Positions 59,068 through 64,000 of a stretch of 64,000 nucleotides of DNA are shown here, in pieces; position 1 is the first letter of the stretch, and each line of letters starts with the position of its first letter. The translations under genes were made by a program, and so were the position numbers. The stretch comes from Miltoncostaea sp050250915. GTDB taxonomy: Bacteria; Actinomycetota; Thermoleophilia; Miltoncostaeales; Miltoncostaeaceae. The notes beneath the pieces were generated by a model. The model saw nothing but the letters and a program-made list of their open reading frames with translations. It was not told the DNA's origin and searched no databases. Location of the stretch: NCBI GenBank assembly GCA_050250915.1, contig JBFWNT010000005.1, positions 88,758 through 152,757 of the forward strand, given 5' to 3'.

Positions 59068-60314
59068 GCACCGCCGCGCCCCGGCGCAACGGCGTGGTCC
59101 CCCGCCCGGCGCCCCTGCCGCGGCTGCTCGGCGGGGGCCCGCACCCGCGGCCGGCCATCGCCGGCCCGGCGCTGATCGACGAGGTCCGCCGTGCCGGACT
59201 GAACGGCCACGGCGGGGCCGCGTTCCCCACCTGGCGGAAGATGCAGGCCGTCGCGGAGGGGCGGCGGACCGGGATCGTCGTGGCCAACGGCACGGAAGGC
59301 GAGCCGGCCAGCGCCAAGGACAAGGTCCTGATGATCCACCACCCCGAGCTGGTGCTGGAGGGCGCGCTCGCCGCCGCCGGCGCCGTCGGCGCCCGGGAGG
59401 TGATCGTGGCCGTGGGGCGGGAGGCGCCCGAGGCGGCCGACCGGATCGAGGACGCGGCCGCCGCGATGCGGACGGGCCGGATCCGCCTGAGCGTGGTGGA
59501 GCCGCCGGCCCGGTTCGTCACGGGCGAGGAGACCGCGCTCGTCAACTGGATCAACGGCGGCCCCGCCAAGCCGACGGCCAGCCCGCCCCGGCCGGGCGAG
59601 CGCGGAGTGCGGCGCCGGCCGACGCTGGTGCAGAACGTCGAGACGCTCGCCCACGTCGGGCTCATCGCCCGGTACGGCGCGGACTGGTTCCGCACCGCCG
59701 GCACGCCGGACGAGCCGGGGACGATGCTGGTGACCGTCGGCGGCGGCGTCCGCCTGCCGGGCGTCCTGGAGGTCGAGCTCGGCACCCCCCTCGGCGACAT
59801 CCTGGATCGTGCCGGCGGGATGGTGGACGGGCTCGGCGGCGTGCTGGTGGGCGGCTACTTCGGCGCCTGGCTCGACGCCGCCGACCCCCTGGCCGTGCCC
59901 TTCTCGGCGGCGGGACTGCGCCCCGCCGGGACGGCGCCGGGTGCCGGGACGATCGTGGTGGTGCCGGAGTCGGCGTGCCCCTTCGCCGAGACGGCCCGCG
60001 TCGCCCGGTACCTGGCGCAGCAGAGCGCCGGCCAGTGCGGGCCGTGCGTGCTGGGGCTCCCCGAGCTGGCCCGCAACATCCGCGCGATCGCCGACCGCCA
60101 CGGCGTGGCGGAGGCGCTGGGGGAGGTCCACCAGCTGATCGGCCTGGTGGAGCGCCGCGGCGGGTGCGGGCACCCGGACGGCGCGGCCCGCCTGGCGCGC
60201 AGCGCCATCCGCGCGTTCCCCGACGAGCTCGCCCTGCATCTGCGCGGCGGGTGCTCGGCGACGAGCCGCCACGCGGTGCTGCCCATCCCCGGCCCGCCGG
60301 ACGGGTGGCGCTGA
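59064..60314 (+). CDS. NuoF-like NAD(P)H-binding FMN/Fe-S flavoprotein
   Basis: A 416-aa protein homologous to the 51-kDa subunit of complex I. FMN/NADH loops GLNGHGGAAFPTWRKM and ANGTEGEPASAKDKVL, an SLBB-like segment, and the [4Fe-4S] ligands in AGQCGPCVLG and GGCGHPDG are all visible. It would oxidise NAD(P)H in the cytoplasm and feed electrons to the membrane cytochrome. ATG 59064 overlaps the preceding stop, and its own TGA overlaps the ferredoxin start. Confidence 0.85.
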   Translation: MSTAAPRRNGVVPRPAPLPRLLGGGPHPRPAIAGPALIDEVRRAGLNGHGGAAFPTWRKMQAVAEGRRTGIVVANGTEGEPASAKDKVLMIHHPELVLEGALAAAGAVGAREVIVAVGREAPEAADRIEDAAAAMRTGRIRLSVVEPPARFVTGEETALVNWINGGPAKPTASPPRPGERGVRRRPTLVQNVETLAHVGLIARYGADWFRTAGTPDEPGTMLVTVGGGVRLPGVLEVELGTPLGDILDRAGGMVDGLGGVLVGGYFGAWLDAADPLAVPFSAAGLRPAGTAPGAGTIVVVPESACPFAETARVARYLAQQSAGQCGPCVLGLPELARNIRAIADRHGVAEALGEVHQLIGLVERRGGCGHPDGAARLARSAIRAFPDELALHLRGGCSATSRHAVLPIPGPPDGWR

Positions 60315-60535
60315 TGGGCGTGCGCCTGCGCGTCGACATGATCGCCTGCGACGGCTACGGGCACTGCCACGAGCTGCTGCCGGAGCTGATCGCGCTCGAC
60401 CGCTGGGGCTACCCGATCGTCCCCGACGGCGAGGTCCCCGAGGACCTGGCTCCCGAGGCGCGGCGCGCCGTGGATCTGTGCCCGGTGCTGGCGCTGCGCC
60501 TGGAGGCGATGCGCCGGGAGGCCGGGCGGGCGTAA
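60314..60535 (+). CDS. Small [3Fe-4S]/[4Fe-4S] ferredoxin
   Basis: A 73-aa ferredoxin. Pattern C-x5-C-xn-C-P: IACDGYGHCHELLPEL and AVDLCPVLAL, as in P450-associated 3Fe-4S ferredoxins. Only three cluster cysteines are present. Last gene of the ApbE operon; it probably exchanges electrons with the NuoF-like protein. Confidence 0.88.
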   Translation: MGVRLRVDMIACDGYGHCHELLPELIALDRWGYPIVPDGEVPEDLAPEARRAVDLCPVLALRLEAMRREAGRA

Positions 60536-60544
60536 CGCCGGGTC

Positions 60545-60578
60545 CCTCCGGTGGACGGGGTGTCACCGACCACGGAGG
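60545..60578 (+). promoter_or_regulatory. Hairpin that can hide the ribosome site of the leader peptide
   Basis: CCTCC-G-GTGG (60545-60554) can pair with CCAC-GGAGG (60570-60578), one bulge, covering the GGAGG that serves the leader-peptide ATG at 60585. A candidate RNA switch for the DoxX gene. Confidence 0.4.
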
Positions 60579-60584
60579 ACCGGC

Positions 60585-60641
60585 ATGGGCACCACGACGG
60601 CACGCGGACGCGTGCGGATCGGGACCGGGCGCAGGGCGTGA
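60585..60641 (+). CDS. 18-aa Arg-rich leader peptide upstream of DoxX
   Basis: MGTTTARGRVRIGTGRRA, ATG 60585 with GGAGG 6 nt upstream. Its TGA overlaps the GTG of the DoxX gene (GTGA), so translation of the leader would deliver ribosomes to DoxX, which has no good ribosome site of its own. A translational coupling device or a micropeptide. Confidence 0.45.
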   Translation: MGTTTARGRVRIGTGRRA

Positions 60642-61021
60642 CGGCCCGGCGCCTCCTGCTCGACGCCGGGCGGCCGGGGTGGTGGTCGCTCGCCCTGCGC
60701 CTCGCGGCGGCCGCGGTGTTCATCCCCACCGGCCTCGGCAAGTTCGTGAACCACGACGCGTACGTCGAGCGGTTCGAGCGGTGGGGGTTCGGCGCCGCCG
60801 CGGGGGAGGTCGCGATCCTGGTCGGGGTGGTCGAAGTGGTCTGCGGGCTGATGCTGCTGCTCGGCGTCGCGCCGCGCGCGGCCGCGCTGGTGCTCATCGG
60901 GAACATGGCCGGCGCCCTCGCCACCGCGGGACGCGTCGACGGCGGCCAGGACGTCTGGCTGCCGGTCGTGATGATCGCCGTGCTGGCGGCCATCGCCGCC
61001 CGGGGGGCGGGCCGCGCGTAA
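60638..61021 (+). CDS. DoxX-family membrane protein
   Basis: A 127-aa four-helix membrane protein. LRLAAAAVFIPTGLGKFVNH (TM1 with the GxxK element) and VGVVEVVCGLMLLLGVAPR are typical of DoxX/SURF4-like quinol- or oxidoreductase-associated proteins. GTG 60638 overlaps a leader peptide. Downstream of the ApbE redox operon. Confidence 0.85.
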   Translation: MTARRLLLDAGRPGWWSLALRLAAAAVFIPTGLGKFVNHDAYVERFERWGFGAAAGEVAILVGVVEVVCGLMLLLGVAPRAAALVLIGNMAGALATAGRVDGGQDVWLPVVMIAVLAAIAARGAGRA

Positions 61022-61077
61022 CGCCCCGCCGCGGCCGGGGACAGCCAGGCACCGGACGCCCGCGAAAGGAGGGACCG

Positions 61078-62304
61078 GTGGAGCTCTCGTTCAGCGGTCT
61101 CGTGGTGGTGGCCGCCGTCGCGCTCGCGGCGCCCATCGTGATCGGCCTGGTGCCCGGCCTGCGGCTGCCGTCGCCCGTCCTCGAGATCGTCGCCGGGATC
61201 GTCATCGGGCCCGCCGTCCTGGGCTGGGTCGAGATGGACGACGTCATCCGGGTGTTCTCGCTCTTCGGCCTGGCGTTCCTCTTGTTCCTGGCCGGCCTGG
61301 AGATCGACTTCGACCGCCTCCGCGGCCGGCCGTTGCGCCTCGCGTCCGCGGGCTTCGTGCTCTCGTTCGCGATCGCCCTCGCGGTCGGCGCCGCGCTCGC
61401 CGCTGCCGGTCAGGTGGAGGACGGGCTGATCGTCGCGATCATCCTGTCGGCCACGTCGCTCGGCGTGGTGGTGCCGGTGCTGAAGGACGCCGGCGAGGCG
61501 GGTACGCCGTTCGGGCAGCTGCTGATCGCCGCCGCCTCGATCGCCGACTTCGCGAGCATCATCCTGCTGACGCTCTTCTTCTCGCGGGAGGCCACCGGCA
61601 CCGGGACGAAGCTGCTCCTGCTGGCGGGCTTCGTGGTGGCGGGCGCCGTGGCCGTCGCCGGCCTGATCGGACTGGAGCGCTGGCGCGCGCTCTCGGCCAC
61701 GCTGGTGCGCCTCCAGGACACGACCGCGCAGGTACGTGTGCGCGGCGCCTTCCTGCTGCTGGCGGGCTTCGTCGCGCTCGCCGGGCAGCTCGGGCTCGAG
61801 GTGATCCTGGGCGCCTTCACCGCCGGGGTGATCCTGTCCCTGGTCGACCGCGACGCGCTGATGACCCACCCGCACTTCCGCACCAAGCTGGAGGGCGCGG
61901 GCTTCGGGTTCTTCGTGCCCGTCTTCTTCGTCGGCGTCGGGCTCACGTTCGACCTGGACGCCCTCTTCTCCAGCGCCTCCGCGGTGCTGCACCTGCCGCT
62001 CTTCCTGGCCGCGCTGCTGGCGGTCCGGGGGCTTCCGGCCCTCCTCTACCGGGGGCTGATCGGCACGCGCAGGACCGTCGCGGCAGGGCTGCTCCAGGCG
62101 ACGTCCCTGCCCTTCATCGTCGCCGCGTCCATGATCGGCGTGGACCTGGGGGTGATCAGCCAGGCCACGAGCGCCGCGCTGATCGGCGCCGGGCTCCTCT
62201 CGGTGGTGGTGTTCCCGCTGCTCGCGGTGGTGGTGATCGGCGCGGGGGAGGTGTCGGAGGATCTGGTGCGGCGCCCCGCCGAGCTCACCGTCCGGGGGTC
62301 GTGA
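61078..62304 (+). CDS. CPA2-family cation/proton antiporter (KefB-like)
   Basis: A 408-aa membrane antiporter with about 12 helices: LLFLAGLEIDFDRLRGRPLRL, IILSATSLGVVVPVLKDAGE and FFVPVFFVGVGLTFDLDALF are family core elements. GTG 61078 follows AAGGAGG. It is a paralogue of the gene at 38622. It lacks a regulatory KTN domain. Its end overlaps the convergent P460-like gene by 20 bp. Confidence 0.9.
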   Translation: MELSFSGLVVVAAVALAAPIVIGLVPGLRLPSPVLEIVAGIVIGPAVLGWVEMDDVIRVFSLFGLAFLLFLAGLEIDFDRLRGRPLRLASAGFVLSFAIALAVGAALAAAGQVEDGLIVAIILSATSLGVVVPVLKDAGEAGTPFGQLLIAAASIADFASIILLTLFFSREATGTGTKLLLLAGFVVAGAVAVAGLIGLERWRALSATLVRLQDTTAQVRVRGAFLLLAGFVALAGQLGLEVILGAFTAGVILSLVDRDALMTHPHFRTKLEGAGFGFFVPVFFVGVGLTFDLDALFSSASAVLHLPLFLAALLAVRGLPALLYRGLIGTRRTVAAGLLQATSLPFIVAASMIGVDLGVISQATSAALIGAGLLSVVVFPLLAVVVIGAGEVSEDLVRRPAELTVRGS

Positions 62305-62863
62305 ACACCCAGTCGGTCTCCGACGCGATCGCGTGGCAGCTCCAGCACACGGCGCCCGTCAGCGGCTCGCCGAAGGGCTCGCCCGGGGCGGCGCGCGTGT
62401 ACTCGGCGAAGCGCCAGTCGCCGTTCGCGGGGTCGGCGCCGGCGACCTTGCGCATCACGGCGACGAGCGTCGGGCGCGACGGGTCGTCCCCCGCGGCCTT
62501 CACGATCACGGTGCCGTCGGGGAACGGCGCGACCGGCCGGCGTCCCCGTGGGACGCGCACGTAGACGTTCTTGACGCCCCGGTGGGCGTCGACGCCGACG
62601 CGCCGGGCCTGCGGCGAGTCGGGTGGGATGGGCGCCCGGTTGATCCGGTCCCACGCCATGAAGCCCGCGGTCGCCTTGGGCAGGCCGGGGAGCGCCCGCC
62701 GCTGTGGGCGCGGGGTGGGCCCAGGGGTGGGGTCGCGTGCCTCCGGCGCGGAACGTGCCGGCGTCGTCTGCGGCCCGGCGGCCGGACCGCCGTCGGCGCA
62801 GGCGGCGGCGGCGACGACCACGGCGGCGGCCATCGGGACGAGCGCGAGCCGGATCCCGGTCAT
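62285..62863 (-). CDS. Cytochrome P460-like lipoprotein
   Basis: A 192-aa exported heme protein. Signal and lipobox AAAC near residue 21, a Pro/Thr/Arg-rich linker to ~55, then a P460-type domain (FPDGTVIVKAAGDDPSRPTL) with the c-type heme motif CWSCH close to the C-terminus followed by DWVFT. P460 domains detoxify hydroxylamine or nitric oxide. ATG 62863. Divergent from the cupin gene. Confidence 0.78.
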   Translation of the reverse strand: MTGIRLALVPMAAAVVVAAAACADGGPAAGPQTTPARSAPEARDPTPGPTPRPQRRALPGLPKATAGFMAWDRINRAPIPPDSPQARRVGVDAHRGVKNVYVRVPRGRRPVAPFPDGTVIVKAAGDDPSRPTLVAVMRKVAGADPANGDWRFAEYTRAAPGEPFGEPLTGAVCWSCHAIASETDWVFTTPGR

Positions 62864-62960
62864 CCGGATCAGCCTCTCGGGGGGCGGCGCGGTGTCTCGT
62901 CCACCGCACGCCGGGGTGGGGCCCGCGCCGCCTTCGAGGCACCGTAGGGACTCCTCCCTG

Positions 62961-62989
62961 TTGACCTCGGCGTCGGAGGCGCCGTAGCG
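62961..62989 (+). promoter_or_regulatory. Sigma-70-type promoter of the cupin gene
   Basis: TTGACC (62961-62966), 17-nt spacer, TAGCGT (62984-62989), about 54 nt before the cupin start. Confidence 0.65.
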
Positions 62990-63043
62990 TCGGCGACGCT
63001 CAATGAAAGTGCTGCGAAATCGGCATTTCAGGGGGGAGTGGTC

Positions 63044-63475
63044 ATGGTGGATTACTCGGTGACGGAAGTCGCGGACGTGCCCGACTCCGCCGCCGTTGTC
63101 CTCGACATGTTCCTACAGCGCGGCGCGGAGCGCGTGACCGACCCGGCACACGTGCAGTACCGATTCCTCACGGAGTTGCTCGGCCTCACGAGCTTCGCGA
63201 TCTCCGTGGAGCGGTTCGCGCCGGGGTTCCGTCCCAGCCGCGGGCATCGGCACTCGTTGCAGGAAGAGGTCTACCTCGTCATTTCCGGTCAGATCGAGAT
63301 GAAGCTCGACGATGACGTCATCAGGGTCGGTCCGATGACGGCGGTGAGGGTGCCGCCGCACACCGGCCGCGCGATCCGTTGCAGCGGGGGCGAGGAGGCG
63401 ACGATCGTGGTCGTCGGAGCGCCCCGGACGGGACTCGATGACGTCGAGTTCCTAGCCGGCTTCTGGACCGACTGA
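63044..63475 (+). CDS. Cupin-domain protein
   Basis: A 143-aa cupin. Metal-site residues are in RPSRGHRHSLQEEVYLVISG (two His, one Glu) and VRVPPHTGRAIR (His). It acts as an isomerase, oxygenase or small-molecule binder; no specific substrate. ATG 63044 follows GGGGGGAG by 5 nt. The neighbouring minus-strand fragment is a broken regulator. Confidence 0.82.
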   Translation: MVDYSVTEVADVPDSAAVVLDMFLQRGAERVTDPAHVQYRFLTELLGLTSFAISVERFAPGFRPSRGHRHSLQEEVYLVISGQIEMKLDDDVIRVGPMTAVRVPPHTGRAIRCSGGEEATIVVVGAPRTGLDDVEFLAGFWTD

Positions 63476-63476
63476 A

Positions 63477-63868
63477 TCACACAAATGCCGTGCCGGCGCG
63501 CACCGAACGCGTCGCTGCCGCGTGGCGATCCAGACCCAGCTGGACGAATCGTGACTCGGACGCCGCGAGCAATGTGTCGTCCCCCCGGACCACGCCCAGT
63601 GCGCGGAGCGCGAAGGGGGCGAGGTAGCCCGACGTCGCCACCAGGGGCGTCGCCTCCAGCTCCAGTTGCCTGGCGTCGTGGAGGATGGAGAGGGCGTCGA
63701 GGTAGGTCGCCATCGACCAGAGGTACACCCAGTTGGTGCGACGGATCGCCGGGCGCCCGAGCAGTGATCTCGCCGCCTCGTGTTCACCCCGCAAGAGCGC
63801 CAGTCGCAGGCGCGGCGTCTCAATCACTGTGCCGAAGCCGGTGAGACCGTACTCCGAGGCCGCCTGCT
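63477..63868 (-). pseudogene. C-terminal fragment of a TPR/STAND-type regulator truncated by an IS
   Basis: A ~116-aa open frame (63477-63827; first usable start GTG 63827, reading ETPRLRLALLRGEHEAARSLL) that continues upstream in frame as LEQAASEYGLTGFGTV until it meets the end of the transposase reading in another frame. The tandem helical sequence with RLRLALLRGEHEAA resembles the repeat end of SARP/AAA-type regulators. It ends 2 bp after the cupin stop. The fragment was probably cut off by insertion of the IS element. Confidence 0.6.
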
Positions 63869-64000
63869 CTAGGTGAACTGACCACGGACCTGCGCGACAC
63901 GGCTGATGGGGGGCCGGTCGCCCAGCGAGCTGTGGGGACGTCGCCGGTTGTACCAGCGCACCCAGCCTTGGAGGGCTCGGGTGCGCTGGGTGCTTGAGGG
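63869..64000 (-). mobile_element. IS481/IS3-type transposase, C-terminal end (cut by window edge)
   Basis: The last 43 codons of a DDE transposase: ALQGWVRWYNRRRPHSSLGD followed by RPPISRVAQV, the highly conserved C-terminal block of IS481/IS3 rve transposases, ending with TAG at 63869-63871. The terminal inverted repeat cannot be defined because the other end lies outside the window; GGTGAACTGACCACGG just past the stop is a candidate. Confidence 0.75.

Noticed and set aside
63477..63827. A complete small gene of 116 aa
   Set aside because: The frame continues upstream as homologous-looking sequence until the transposase end, so it is a truncated fragment.

Overview
The window is a very GC-rich bacterial chromosome segment. 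Frequent GTG starts, many -10-only leaderless promoters, an actinobacterial-type LexA box, zinc-ribbon anti-sigma and PRC-barrel proteins and the futalosine-route enzyme MqnD point to an actinobacterium, most plausibly an environmental Thermoleophilia-like lineage. That lineage is inference; no 16S gene is present.

Layout. 1-7 kb (mostly minus): zwf (cut by the edge), transketolase and IMP dehydrogenase, then two small lipoproteins, a LuxR-type regulator with a degenerate receiver, and a nitronate-monooxygenase-like flavoprotein. 7-17 kb: Kup potassium transporter, a glutathione-peroxidase lipoprotein, a tandem ATP-grasp pair of which one looks catalytically dead, M14 peptidase, a Crp-type regulator divergent from an MntR-like regulator with a CRP-like site between them, a cupredoxin lipoprotein and a minus-strand cluster with mqnD. 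17-31 kb: secG, a peptide ABC importer without its ATPases, tRNA-Leu, lexA, RNase P RNA, a DUF389 membrane protein, a histidine kinase, Bcp peroxiredoxin, and a 170-nt inverted-repeat element that looks like a structured RNA. 31-39 kb: two pilin-like proteins, DUF1385 and PRC-barrel proteins, an MMPL exporter with a long coiled-coil insertion, and a CPA2-type antiporter.

39.9-50.9 kb is a genomic island inserted in a CAT-anticodon tRNA gene; the 3' 43 bp of the tRNA are repeated at the far end. It has no integrase. It carries an aldehyde dehydrogenase, four SnoaL-like proteins and two giant MalT/BTAD-type regulators (one broken by an in-frame TAG). Three of its promoters share a GTAAG box exactly 21 nt upstream of the -10 hexamer, suggesting one regulon.

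51-64 kb: a frameshifted Rieske-thiamine-diphosphate oxidase fusion next to the island end, an ECF sigma/anti-sigma pair, an FAD monooxygenase, then a tightly coupled redox operon (secreted SGAT-containing peptide, ApbE, four-His membrane cytochrome, NuoF-like flavoprotein, ferredoxin) behind a perfect palindromic operator. It is followed by DoxX with a leader peptide, a second antiporter, a P460-type lipoprotein, a cupin, and a regulator fragment cut by an IS element whose transposase runs off the right edge.

Two expression habits stand out: at least ten genes start 6-8 nt after a TAnnnT box with no Shine-Dalgarno, and at least four genes appear to start at CTG, ATT or ATC behind a strong Shine-Dalgarno.
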